From Lucifuga dentata (lineage: Eukaryota > Chordata > Actinopteri > Ophidiiformes > Bythitidae), in assembly GCA_014773175.1 (NCBI GenBank), contig VXCM01002527.1:1-64000 (forward strand): a stretch of DNA of 64,000 nt. Direction: 5' to 3'. Made by a program: the position numbers and the translations under genes. Under the pieces are notes generated by a model. The model was given only the letters and a program-made list of their open reading frames with translations. It made no database searches and had not been told where the DNA came from. Of this stretch, positions 11,362 to 22,320 are shown one piece after another; position 1 is the stretch's first letter; every line of letters begins with the position of its first letter.

Positions 11362-11733
11362 CAGTGGGGTCCAAAAGTCTGAGACCACTGTGAAAGAGCT
11401 TCTATTTTGCATTCTTTTTGAATTTAATACAAGATTTTTTCATTCCAAATGATAAAATCATCTTAACAATCAGAGTGAAAAGTTGAATCTTTGAAAAATG
11501 TCCATGAATGTCAGAATATCTTAATAGTTGATAGTTTCTCATGGTGGAAACTTTGATGAGAAATTACTAAAGCAGTGTTACTTATCATTTAAAAACTTTG
11601 AAATACTAAATAAATAAAACATCTTAAAATACATTTTGGTGTTTGTTTCCCATAATTAAAAAAATCACTATTATTGAATAAAATAGCAAGAACTATTTAA
11701 ATGACGAGTGATTCTAAACTTTTGAGCAGTCGT
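11362..11733 (+). mobile_element. Tc1-like element end(s)
   Basis: Starts CAGTGGGGTCCAAAAGTCTG after a TA. About 170 bp match the left end of the larger element at 54628. The sequence then changes to a different Tc1-like right end at 11700-11733 (CTAAACTTTTGAGCAGTCG then TGTA). This is a patchwork of at least two non-autonomous Tc1-type elements. Confidence 0.65.
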
Positions 11734-11966
11734 GTAAGTAAATACATTTATTAACCCTCTGAAGCCTCAATTAAATTTTTGAAGAAAATTCTTCGTTCAA
11801 GAAAAAACAATCCAATCTAAAAGAATTTAAAAATAAACTAAAATAAATAATAAAAAAAAATTGTTGCTTTTCTAATTGATTCAATAAGATTCCAGAAACT
11901 AAAAGACGTCTCCAAAAAAATCTGTAAAAATGCATCAAAACTGATGTTAGGCTCCAGAGACTTTAA

Positions 11967-12544
11967 GGACCATACCATCCATTTTGCATGTTTGAGCCTA
12001 ATATATTCAGTTTTCATACATGTTACGTTACTGACAATCATTTCCCAAAGGATTAAACCATATTTCAGCTTTCCTGATATTTTGCAAAATCTCTTAATCT
12101 TTCAAAATCAAATATTCAAGTGATACACCCACCTTAAAAATCCATGTTTCTCCTGCTAATAGTTACACAGCCTTATGAAGTCACGGTCCTTTAAATTTTT
12201 CCATAAACGCAGGTCTTCTTTTGGGACTATATTCCCCGGTGGAGGCATACATTCACTCCACGCTTTTTATTGAGCTTAAACACTAAAATTACATAACTTC
12301 TAAAAAAACCTGAATACACGTCTTGTTGGTGATGATGGATTACCTATCCCAAGAACGTTTACAGTATCAACAAGTTGATTTTAATAGCAGAATGAACTGA
12401 AACCAATGGAGGTCTGGAAGGTAGGAAAAACATTTTTAATTCACCGTTCCAGTAGTATGCTTTGGGAAATGATTGTCAGTAACCTTATGTGTATGAAAAT
12501 TGAATATATTAGGCTCAAACACGCAAAATGGGTGGTATGGTCCT
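11967..12544 (-). mobile_element. TTAA element, subfamily A, full length (A4)
   Basis: 578 bp, flanked by TTAA at 11963-11966 and 12545-12548, with one A lost at the left tip. Near-identical to A3, A5 and A7. It lies in contactin intron 4, and its edge is only 111 bp beyond the exon 4 donor on the transcribed strand. Its ~86-bp inverted repeats could fold into a hairpin in the pre-mRNA. Confidence 0.95.
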
Positions 12545-12548
12545 TTAA

Positions 12549-12618
12549 GAAAACACAAGTAAATAGCAAGAACTGCTTAAAATGTCAAGCGATTCCAAAC
12601 TTTTCAGCAGTCATGTAC
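12549..12618 (+). mobile_element. Tc1-type right-end fragment
   Basis: AAATAGCAAGAACTG...CCAAACTTTTCAGCAGTCATG matches the segment at 11688-11733. It appears to be a second copy of the same terminal region, separated from the first by A4, and lies about 40 bp from the exon 4 donor. Confidence 0.6.
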
Positions 12619-12655
12619 GTTTAAGATTAATTTGTGCATGATTCCCACCACTTAC

Positions 12656-12831
12656 ATGCAAACTGGAGGCCAGCTCTGCGGCTCAGGATGGATCCCCACG
12701 TGTTGAAGGCAGTGCATTGGTAAATCCCAGCGTCTTGGTCCTTGTCCAGATTGTTAATGATCAGGTTTCCCCCAGACATGTGACGCCGGTAGTCGTTCCC
12801 CGGATCAATGAGTGTTCCGTTTAGTGACCAT
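12656..12831 (-). CDS. cntn3: Contactin exon 4: second half of Ig1
   Basis: A 176-bp internal exon with a TTTTTCCAG acceptor and a T|GTAAGT donor. The first base completes Arg61. Codons 62-119 follow, starting WSLNGTLIDPGNDYRRHM and ending SRRAGLQFA, with a final T that begins Tyr120. Trp62 is the Ig core tryptophan. Asn65-Gly-Thr is an N-glycosylation sequon in the position shared by contactins 3-6. Residues 94-100, DAGIYQC, are the Ig F-strand motif, whose Cys100 pairs with Cys50 of exon 3. GGNLIINN resembles contactin-3/-4. Open reading continues past the donor, but the contactin homology ends exactly at the GT. Confidence 0.95.
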
Positions 12832-13440
12832 CTGGAAAAACGCAAACACAATCAGCAGTTGAGCCTCTGGAGATGCAGAGTCGCAGCATTAGTCACAGAG
12901 ATCAATTCGATTGGCTCGTCCACGTAATGCAGAGAAACAGAACGGCTGAGGAATAACAGTCAGAACCTTTATTATTCAGAATCTACACGTGGAGAAATCT
13001 AAATAAAATGCCACGGATGACTGAACATTCATCGACTCGGAGGAACACCGCAGCTTCCAGAGCAACTTTTAAGGGGAGTTTTAATCAGTTTGAATTAAAT
13101 TACTTCGGCTTTCTTTTAATTTTGGGATAATTACAAATCAGAGGAAAGTGCAGCGCGGTATTGATTATTTCCTATTTGCAAGGCAAATGGGGATTTAATT
13201 TTGTTTCTCTTTTAATTAGAAATGCTTTATATTTGTGTTTGTGCTTCTGACCTTTTGCTTTCCTGACAGATTTATTACTTCTTACAGAAACATCATGTGA
13301 TCCTCGAACATATGAGCTCATAAAAAACTACAAATCATTTAAAAACTCATGGAGAAATGCTGAGAGATTCACAGGAAGAGTAAAAATCTGTAGGTTTGCT
13401 GACTGTAAAGGAGATAAAAGTATATTTACTCAGTTTATCT
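12832..13440. other. Apparently unique sequence upstream of exon 4 (intron 3)
   Basis: AT-rich intronic DNA with many TAAT/ATTA motifs (for example AATTAAATTAC and TCTTTTAATTAGAAATG) and no recognised repeat. A candidate conserved intronic element next to exon 4; conservation is not testable here. Confidence 0.3.
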
Positions 13441-13925
13441 TACAGGATTAGAGATGTACATCAAAAAAAAAAATATATATATATATTTCAGTTTCAAACT
13501 GAGTCATATTCTATAGCTGGGGTCNCAAAAAAAAAAATATATATATATATTTCAGTTTCAAACTGAGTCATATTCTATAGCTGGGGTCACCAATGAGCGG
13601 ACTCCGGTTTGGATCTGGACCCGAGTCCGAAAGGCTTTTATCTGGACCATTGAGCATATCTTATGATACTAATATTAACTTATATTTTAAGGTCAGGAGG
13701 ATTTTCAGCAGCACAGCATGGACAGCTCAGCAGGGGGTGCTAAGGGTCCTTTGACCGAAGCCTCTTGTCCAATCGTATTAAGCCTCACAGTGCCCTGAAA
13801 ATTAGCTGAGCAGACACGCTAACAGCCAAACACGCAACGAAATAGCCAAATGGCTCAAAGATCAGAAATGCTGACCAGAAAAGCAAGAGTTGAAGGATGA
13901 GTGGACGTATAAACATACATACATG

Positions 13926-13975
<50 letters not shown>

Positions 13976-13982
13976 TATATAT
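13441..13982. other. Intronic DNA with an N-join duplication and a (TA)n tract
   Basis: A block of about 64 bp (poly-A, (TA)n, then CAGTTTCAAACTGAGTC) is repeated on both sides of the single N at 13525, probably an artefact. An impure (TA)n microsatellite occupies about 13916-13981. Confidence 0.6.
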
Positions 13983-15240
13983 CAGTGGTGGGCCATCAGG
14001 GCCAGCAAGGCCTTCTCTGCTGGCCTCATCAAATTATGTTTTTGTAATTTAATATATATTTTTAATTAATGCTATATGTATTTTACAAAGTTTGTTCCCA
14101 TCAGTTTTGTTATTAACATCATTTCANTAATTAATGCTATATGTATTTTACAAAGTTTGTTCCCATCAGTTTTGTTATTAACATCATTTCATCACTAATC
14201 TCTCCCTCAGTTTCACTGCTTCCAGTGCAGCTCATATAAATTAGAGCTTTTATCCAGTCAGATTTTCCCCTGTGCTGTCTCCAGGTAAAAAAATCTAGCC
14301 TGAGGCCTTCAGAATCTCCAGAATCCCCTCTGCTATTCAAGCTAATGGGACAATGTTGTTGATTGTCATATATTTTAACCAATCAGATTTTGAGTTTGCC
14401 ATGTTGGGCGTATTCTTTTACACGTCAGGGCCTTTTAGCTGGCCTTGGCCTACGTCATCAGAGTACAGCATTATGCTAACAGCTAAACAGCCTGCCAGAA
14501 ATTCATTAGAAGAAGAAGAGAGCCTGTTAGCTTAGCTAACTCAGGTAAACCTAGCTAGAATGTAATGTAGCATTAATGTTCATTTAAACTTTCTTTCTTG
14601 ACGTTTAGATTTTTAGATATAGTGCTTCAGATTTTTTGTTTAGATTTTTATTTAGTCCTGTTGTTTTTTAACACACAATGGCTGAAGGAGGAGAAGAAAT
14701 GGATTTACAACACTTTTTTTCACATTTTGGAACTGAAACGCACNNNNNNNNNNNNNNNNNNNNNNNNNNNNNNNNNNNNNNNNNNNNNNNNNNNNNNNNN
14801 NNNNNNNNNNNNNNNNNNNNNNNNNNNNNNNNNNNNNNNNNNNNNNNNNNNNNNNNNNNNNNNNNNNNNNNNNNNNNNNNNNNNNNNNNNNNNNNNNNNN
14901 NNNNNNNNNNNNNNNNNNNNNNNNNNNNNNNNNNNNNNNNNNNNNNNNNNNNNNNNNNTTTGTTCTTGTTTCTTTGGTAATGACACTGATTTAGGCTATG
15001 CCATGTTTATATGTGATGCAGCATCCTGTCATAATGTGTAATAATGCTACATCCTATTCATGTCTCTGCAGTTAGTGTGCTGCAGGTATTAGGCGTTGAT
15101 CCTCGTGTTAAATCACTTTATTCCACTCGATAAAGGTTACTGTCACTGTGAATATGGGCTGGTTACATCTAATAACAGCAGCCTATAGCCCTAGTGTCAT
15201 GCTGAGGTTATTAGAAGGAGGTTTAATTATGGGAGCTATG
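13983..15240 (+). mobile_element. hAT-like transposon, 5' part, with an assembly gap
   Basis: Begins CAGTGGTGGGCCATCAGGGC, in the style of a hAT terminal repeat, directly after a (TA)n tract. A long 5' region follows, then an ATG at 14678 opening a frame MAEGGEEMDLQHFFSHFG that runs into a 215-bp N gap (14744-14958). Sequence after the gap has no clear transposase domain, and no matching 3' terminus was seen. Another ~64-bp duplication surrounds the single N at 14127. Calling this a hAT transposase start is inference from the terminus and ORF position. Confidence 0.4.
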
Positions 15241-16173
15241 ATATATCTCTCTATATATAGATATATCTATATATATATATGTGTGTGTGTGTGTGTAAAT
15301 TTTTTTTTTAAGGATTTGCAAAATGTAGATGTTGGTCTAACGCTCATTCGCCTTGTACTTTTTGTGCCAAATGTGTTACATGATGATGTAAACATGGTGC
15401 AGAAGTGAAGGACCAATCAAAACCAAAGCTTCAGGATCAATGGCTTTGTCTTACTTATATCCACCTTTTTTTTAAATCCGATGAATCATCTTTCTATTTT
15501 TATGTGATTTATTTGTCTTTTTTTTTTTTATTATTTTTTTACTTTTTTTATGCATAATGTTTTTATTCTTCTTTTTGACAGCCCTTTTTTGCATCATGTG
15601 TTACGCATTTTGTCTTCTGTTTGTGAAAAGTTTAAATAAAGTTTGTTGTTGTCACTGGATGTATTTCTGCAGGCATTAAACTTAAATTTTGCGAATTTGA
15701 CAATGCTCAACACAAACTCATATTATGCTATAAAAATGGGACATAATCGGTCCTTTTTTAACCAAAGCGTCATCAATTTTATAGTGAAGCTTCACACTTA
15801 CATCCTCTTCCTCCTTCAGTGTTGCGTATCCCCAAAGGATAAAAACAAACAGGAACAAAACTACAGTAAGCAAAAACAAAATGCCAACATTTCACTTCTA
15901 CAGAGCTCCAAAGTTCAAAAATAATCCCTCATTCAAACTCTGCAAAACAAGACCTGCTAATACGTACGAGCAGTAAGTCTGTTATGAAAGAAAAACGTCA
16001 AAACAAAACAGCGCAGCTAGTTTCAATGGAACCATATCTGAGAAAGAAACCTTTCTTTTGAAAAAAATTTTAAAAATGCAGTAGATTGAAATTAACTTCT
16101 TTTTAATTTGTTACTTTAAAAAGCAATAATTGATGCTTCTACACATTTGGTGTTTGTTGTTTTTGTAAATCTC
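15241..16173. other. Intronic DNA, unclassified
   Basis: Contains a short (TA)n/(TG)n microsatellite at 15244-15297 and T-rich stretches. No exon or known repeat was recognised. Confidence 0.4.
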
Positions 16174-16177
16174 TTAA

Positions 16178-16756
16178 AGGACCATACCATCCATTTTGCA
16201 TGTTTGAGCCTAATATATTCAGTTTTCATACATGTTACGTTACTGACAATCATTTCTCAAAGGATAAAACCGTATTTCAGCTTTCCTGATATTTTGCAAA
16301 ATCTCTTAATCTTTCAAAATCAAATATTCAAGCGATACACCCACCTTAAAAATCCATGTTTCTCCTGCTAATAGTTACACAGCCTTATGAAGTCACGGTC
16401 CTTTAAATTTTTCCATAAACGCAGGTCTTCTTTTGGGACTATATTCCCCGGTGGAGGCATACATTCACTCCACGCTTTTTATTGAGCTTAAACACTAAAA
16501 TTACATAACTTCTAAAAAAACCTGAATACACGTCTTGTTGGTGATGATGGATTACCTATCCCAAGAACGTTTACAGTATCAACAAGTTGATTTTAATAGC
16601 AGAATGAACTGAAACCAATGGAGGTCTGGAAGGTAGGAAAAACATTTTTAATTCACCGTTCCAGTAGTATGCTTTGGGAAATGATTGTCAGTAACGTTAC
16701 ATGTGTGAAAATTGAATATATTAGGTTCAAACATACAAAATGGTTGGTATGGTCCT
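16178..16756 (-). mobile_element. TTAA element, subfamily A, full length (A5)
   Basis: 579 bp between TTAA copies at 16174-16177 and 16757-16760. Termini are AGGACCATACC and GGTATGGTCCT. Near-identical to A3 and A4, in contactin intron 3. Confidence 0.96.
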
Positions 16757-16760
16757 TTAA

Positions 16761-18161
16761 AGACGTGAGAAGAAGTGTGAACTGATGTGACGCCACGCAG
16801 CAACACGACTGTGAAATAATTCCTATAAAAAGAAAAAAAATCAATATTATTTTTCCTCTCAGGCAAACTAACTCATGATGCTTCACGCCGTCTTAAACTC
16901 GGCTGCCGCGCTCCGCCATTCCCGCCTGACAGACTACAAAGACCCACGACGTCTTTCATGTGTCGCCTGCATTATTTTTCCTGCAGCCAGTTTCAGCCAC
17001 TCCATCTCATTTTCTCATCATTCCGAAGACGCAGGACCAGATACGACTTTTAACTTTTAGATTTAGAAAATAACAAAACACACACAAACCATATAAAATG
17101 GGCAATTAAATTAAAACTTGTATTTATTCCTGTTCGTGCAGAAAGGGGGGAAGGTGTCGTACGTGCAGCGGAGAGGAGGTTAAATGGGAAAAGATGGGAA
17201 GCTTGTTATGTTTTCAGCCGCCCAGCATGACTGAAGTTAATAGGAGAGGGTAGTGGGCAGCCGGGGCGGATCAGAGACCCCCAGAGCAAACCGCCGGCGG
17301 GGCGCCATGGCGTCTTTACACCGCCGATGCAATCAGAGAGCCACATACCTGCTCCCACAGCAGAAACACCTGAGACAGGCTGCTGACTTTACAGCAGAAC
17401 AACGGAAAATCTGACACCAAAACCCCCGTCTGTCTGCGCTGTGAAAACCCCCCTCAACGAGCGTCTGAGCCGATCCGACGGCGAGAAAACTAAATGTGAC
17501 AAAGATCACGCAGTTTAAATCGTTACTGCTTGATTTTTTTCCTGCAGAAGAGGCGCTGTTTCAGTCGTTATTTATGAGTCGCGAATGAAATAATTGCGAT
17601 GCTCTTTGCAGCTTTGCACGTGGCAACAGCAAGAGGTGAGACGAAAGTGAAAAACTGGAATGTTCACACCCAGAAATAACGTGAAGAAACATCAGAATAG
17701 AACATATGACATGCAGCACACATGCCTGCACAAACCCAGGCAGCACAGAGCTCAGGAAAGAAACCAAAGAGGCAAAAGATCCAACGCTGACAAGTTCAAC
17801 TGTGTCTTTGCAGAGGTCTTTGTTTCTGGTGGGAAAAGATTTTACATACATACTTGTATATATATATAGAGATATATATATATAGCAGATGTACAGTAAC
17901 TGTTGAAATGTTGGGGTTTTATTGTTTTTTTTTTTTATTGTTGCATGTTTTGTTTTGTCCCGTGTTTCTTTTAATTATAAAGCGTATCAGGACCATGATG
18001 CATGGTGATTTTACAGTTTAAATAAAAATTGATCGATTGATTGATTGATTTTGTTCGTCATGAACCCCCCACAAACACCACCAGAATTTCACAGATGAAT
18101 CATAACTGCGTTTATTCCACTCAGGATCGTCCTCAGGTGAGGAAGCAAACGCACAGAGACC
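16761..18161. other. Intron 3, largely unique sequence
   Basis: No exon was recognised. The part at about 17140-17560 is GC-richer (for example CCGCCGGCGGGGCGCCATGG near 17290) and repeat-free, so it is a candidate regulatory or conserved element. A short (TA)n tract lies at 17858-17884. Confidence 0.35.
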
Positions 18162-18169
18162 GATTAGAG

Positions 18170-18383
18170 CAGGGATCCCCAATTGGTGGCCCGTGGGCCA
18201 AATGCGGCTCATGGGCCCTCAGATGACTTCTCCAAAAATAAATAAATAATTAAAAAAAAAACAAAATAAAGTTTAAAAATAAATAAAAAATTAGAAAATT
18301 GTTTTCCGTTGTTATTACCAAATGAGGCCCTTGGCTTGGCATGCTTGACATAATATTTGGGGAAAACTAGTTGGGGAACGCTG
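18170..18383. mobile_element. hAT-like MITE
   Basis: A 214-bp element beginning CAGGGATCCCCAA and ending TTGGGGAACGCTG, imperfect inverted repeats of the hAT type. The flanking 8-mers GATTAGAG (18162-18169) and GTTTACAG (18384-18391) match at 6 of 8 positions, as expected for an aged 8-bp target duplication. Confidence 0.75.
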
Positions 18384-18391
18384 GTTTACAG

Positions 18392-19112
18392 AAAGCGGTC
18401 GCCAACCTTTTCTAAGCCAAGATCACTTTTCATGTCAGACAAAAAGCAAAGACCTCTGTTAGAAACTTAAGAAATAAAAGAAAACAAAAAAAAACAAGAA
18501 ACTTAAGAAATAAAACCCCACACAGAAGATCAAATGTGGAATAATTCTATATCTTTTTACTCAAACAGCTCTCCATCTATAAAGCGTTTCCTGTTTCCTG
18601 TGTTTAGCCAAAAGGCGACTCACACGAAACAACGCCTGGGTCACCGCCTTAGTTTTGTCCGCCGGCTTGGTGTGCATGGTGCTTTCAGACAGGTCGTCAT
18701 CGTGAATTTGGGGCGTGGCTTTGATGTGGTGACACTCTAAGTTGCCGTTTTTTTGCGAGAGTAGCTTGATGACAGATAACTTGATGACGACTTTGTCTTA
18801 ACGAAAACTCACATTCCCACTCAGAGTGAAAGCTGTACGTTTTAGACTTCTTTTGGTGTTTCTCCTCCATCTTGACACTAGCTAACCTCTAATCCGCTCT
18901 GTCAACTGCTGACCTGACCGAACATGTGATTGGAACAGGACTGAACCAATCAGGGCGTTGTAATGCGTATCGTAACATCCTATGATACGGGTCTTGTTGC
19001 CATGAAGCTCTGATTGGTGGACAGCAGCAGATAATTTTTAACCCTTAAAGATGGACTTTGAACATGGTAAAGAGCTACCTGTCGATCGTGATCGACGGGT
19101 TGGCGAGTGCTG
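18392..19112. mobile_element. Second hAT-like element, abutting the first
   Basis: The left end has GCGGTCGCCAACC and the right end GGGTTGGCGAGTGCTG, which are inverted repeats. The right flank CTTTAGAG (19113-19120) matches GTTTACAG on the left at 6 of 8 positions. About 720 bp without a convincing ORF. The exact left boundary is uncertain because of decay (AAAG instead of a clean CAG terminus). Confidence 0.6.
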
Positions 19113-19120
19113 CTTTAGAG

Positions 19121-19912
19121 GAAGTGATCTTTGTCTGGTCATAGATGAACAAGTTTTCCACCACTTTTAACACACAATTTAAACCTCTGGATCCTAAAAT
19201 CGATTTTTGAAGATAATTCGTTCAAGAAAAAAAAACATTCAAATCTAATAAAATTTTGGAAAAACAAAAAAAAATAAAATAAAATAAATCGAAAAAAAAA
19301 GTTTCGTAAAAAATTCACAAAAAAATCAATTTTCTACTTGATTCTACAAGATTTTAAAAGACAAAAGAACGTCTCCAAAAATCTGATAACAAAGCATCAG
19401 AAGTGACTTTAAACTCCAGAGGTAAAAAAAAAAAAAAAANAAAAAAAAAAAAAAAAATGTGCAAAACTCCATTTTATTTAGGAAAATATTAGATTACAAA
19501 ATGTGTGTGTGATTATTGTGTAATTTAGGGCTTCATGAAAATTGAAAGCTTTTTCATCACTTTTAGGACACGAGACGTGTTTTTCTTTCCGACATATTTT
19601 GAAATAATATGAATATTATTAATATGTTAATATATTAATATATTAATATTATTAATATATATTATTAATATGAATATGAATGAATTTTGGGACGTCAACG
19701 CTGACGTCCCAGCGTTTAATGCTCCGATATTTCATTTCCTTTTCTCAGACTCAAAGTGGCAGAAGCAGACGGAATGTGAAGCGAATGGCGGAGAGGAGAA
19801 GAGTCGCAGCCGAGCTGCAGGTCCGTGAACTCACCACGACCTTCAGGCTCACATCAATTCTGCATGAAGCTCTTCATCAAACAGGCTTTACCGCAGCCTC
19901 ACCTGGAGTTCC
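19121..19912. other. Intronic DNA, AT-rich, unclassified
   Basis: A-rich stretches (poly-A with a single N at 19440) and a (TATTAA)-like tract at 19610-19680. No exon was recognised. Confidence 0.4.
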
Positions 19913-19913
19913 T

Positions 19914-19916
<3 letters not shown>

Positions 19917-19960
<44 letters not shown>

Positions 19961-20215
19961 NACACACACACACATGTACACACATGCATGCACACACACA
20001 CACATACGTGCAGTCACATACCCATGCACACACACGTACACACACATATGCACGTACCCACGCATGCACGCGCGCACACACACACACACACACACGCACG
20101 CATACTCACATATAGTCACAGACACATGCATGCACACGCACCCATCCACGCAGGCACACACTCGTAAAACACATACATACACGCTCATGCACTCTCTCTC
20201 TCATGCACACTCACA
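19917..20215. repeat. (CA)n microsatellite with variant repeats
   Basis: A long CA/TG-rich array with interspersed GCATGCA and TACG units and a single N at 19961. The open frames of Thr/His or Cys/Val repeats across it are artefacts. Confidence 0.95.
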
Positions 20216-20269
20216 TGCGGAACCGATAATGGAAATTCAACTGCTGACCAGAGTACCCTCTACATTTAA

Positions 20270-20311
20270 AGGACCATACCGGTGGTTTTACCCTCTACGT
20301 TTAAAGGACCA

Positions 20312-20389
<78 letters not shown>

Positions 20390-20430
20390 TAGGTTACTGC
20401 CAACCATTTTCCAAACCATAAAATTTTACT
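20270..20430. mobile_element. TTAA element inverted-repeat fragment with an internal microsatellite (B4)
   Basis: AAAGGACCATAC occurs twice within 40 bp (20270 and 20302), in a ~33-bp tandem duplication. The second copy runs into (TA)n then (CA)n (20311-20386), and the element resumes as TAGGTTACTGCCAACCATTTTCC. Only the terminal region of a B copy is left. Confidence 0.65.
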
Positions 20431-20979
20431 ATATTAAACTATAAAATGAGCGAATCAAAACGAAGCATAATGTCTCACCTACAAAATTATTAATAAAAGG
20501 ATCAAACAATCTCGTTACACAGCAAAAGGAGAAGTAAAAGGAGTAAAAAGAGAAGTAAAAGGAGTAAAAGCAGAAGTAACATCAGATTTGAAGAATTTGT
20601 AGTATCGGTGGTTTTAGGTGGTTCCATGCTGAATTCATAACAACATAATCCTTCACTTCCTGTGTGTAGTTTGTTTGTTACTCTGCACAAACACATTAAT
20701 AAATAAATAACTCACTGTCATACATGTCATACATCTGCCCCACGTCTCTCCACGATAACAGACGCCATCGCGGGACTTTTTATCCGCCGTTCCAATCACG
20801 CCGCGCCCTTGATGCTGTATTCCACAGATTCATAGTAAACACGCTGACACGGATTCATACAGCAACGTATCTGTCACCTGGTGAACGGGCCAGACTTCCT
20901 GTTGCTTTATTCATCCCGTCACAGCGTTCCGACAGCACCAGAGCGAGGTGAAAGTAGAGCCGAACGCCTCAGCGTCTAA
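20431..20979. other. Intronic DNA, unclassified
   Basis: Contains a purine-rich minisatellite of GGAGTAAAA/GAAGTAAAA units at about 20528-20580. The remainder is unique with no exon. Confidence 0.4.
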
Positions 20980-21330
20980 AGGACCATAACGACGATTGCG
21001 CATGTTTGAGTCCAATATATACAACCCACATACACGTTATGTTACTGATAACTGTTTCCCAAAATATGCTATGTTGGCGGTAAATATTAGTATTGTTTTT
21101 CCTACCTTCCAGACTGTCATTGGTTTCAGTTCATTCCAAAACGCCATTAAAATCAACTGTAGAGGCTTGAAACGTGCTGAGATTAATAATCCATCACAGA
21201 GAACAAGATGTCTTTTTGTTTTTTTGCTGAAGTAACTTTATTTAATTGATCCAACATGGAACGTAGAAGATGATGTATGTCTCCACCAGGAAATGTAGTC
21301 CCTTAAGTAAAGCTTCCCTTATGTTGCTGC
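20980..21330 (+). mobile_element. TTAA element, subfamily B, right part missing (B5)
   Basis: Begins AGGACCATAACG after CTAA and contains TTTTTCCTACCTTCCAGACTG and CTCCACCAGGAAATGTAGTC. It stops shortly after the central motif. Confidence 0.8.
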
Positions 21331-21442
21331 AAGGTGTGTCACAGGTAAACGCCATTGACGATGAGCACGTAAAAGAGCTGTTACATATTAAAGAGCCACA
21401 CTTTATCCTGCTTCCTCTGGTGTCAATGTTCAAACAGATTAA

Positions 21443-22320
21443 AGGGCCATACCGCGAATGTGCATGTTTGAGTCCAATATAAAACTCCAAAAACACGTTA
21501 ACTGACAACCATTTCTCAAAATTTACTACTTTAGCGGTAAATTTTAGAATGTTTTTCCTACCTTAGTTCATTCTACAATATAGTAGTACAGTAATATTAC
21601 AATATAAAAATCAACTTGTAGAGACTTTAAACACGCTTCAGATAAATAATCCATCACAGCAAACATGATGTTTTTTACCGTATATACTCGAGTATAAGCC
21701 GAGTTTTTATTACCAAATTTCACAAAGCTAATCGGGCGTCGGCTTATACAGGAGAAATTCAAATTTGATCCCAGAGAAGGAAATTTCCAGGAGTGGAAAT
21801 ACTACCCATTACCACTACCCATGAAAATAGTTTAAATCATATCTTAGAATGAGATATTTCCTGACTAAACATCTTATCCAGCGGCCAGTAAGCTCTGCTG
21901 TGATTGGTCAGTTACGGTAATCAGCTGCTGAAATAAATATCATGTTTACCGGTACATGGATTATTTTCAGAAAATTAGAGGAATACTATGACAATACCCA
22001 GAAAAACAGGTAATCTGCTAAACAAACTGATGGAACAACATCAGGGGGTCGGCTTATATACGAGTATATACGGTAGGTGTTTTTTGTTTTTCTGAACTAT
22101 CTTTATTTAACTGATCCAACACGGAGCTGCAGAAAATGATGCATTTCTCCACCAGGAAATATAGTTCCAGGAGAAGACGGCTTTTACAGAGAAATTACAA
22201 TGACTGCGATTTCTACAATCTTTAATAAGTAGGCAAAGGCTTAATTAGAAGGCGAAACACTGCTTTTTAAGGTGTGTGAATCACCTGAATGTTTGATTGT
22301 GTAATATTCAGTATATTACA
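21443..22320 (+). mobile_element. TTAA element, subfamily B, interrupted by a MITE (B6)
   Basis: Starts AGGGCCATACCGCG after TTAA (21439-21442). The B interior runs to 21675, is interrupted by a 400-bp TA-type MITE, then resumes with GGTGTTTTTTG and the central motif CTCCACCAGGAAATATAG. The right inverted repeat is decayed or lost. Confidence 0.82.
21676..22075. mobile_element. TA-type MITE (CCGTATATACTCG family), copy 1
   Basis: Near-perfect inverted ends: TACCGTATATACTCGAGTAT at the left and its complement-like CGAGTATATACGGTA at the right, with GGCTTATA adjoining. The insertion into B6 occurs at TA (B consensus ...ATTAGG...), so the target duplication is TA. No ORF. Confidence 0.85.

Noticed and set aside
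13505..13590. Perfect tandem duplications at single Ns (also 14127, 22536, 25533, 37459, 41493)
   Set aside because: Exact copies broken only by one N are best explained as contig overlaps, not biology.
19680..20444. A 254-codon open frame, the longest in the window
   Set aside because: Most of it is Thr-His repeats from a (CA)n array with an N inside, and it ends in a transposon fragment. No conserved domain.
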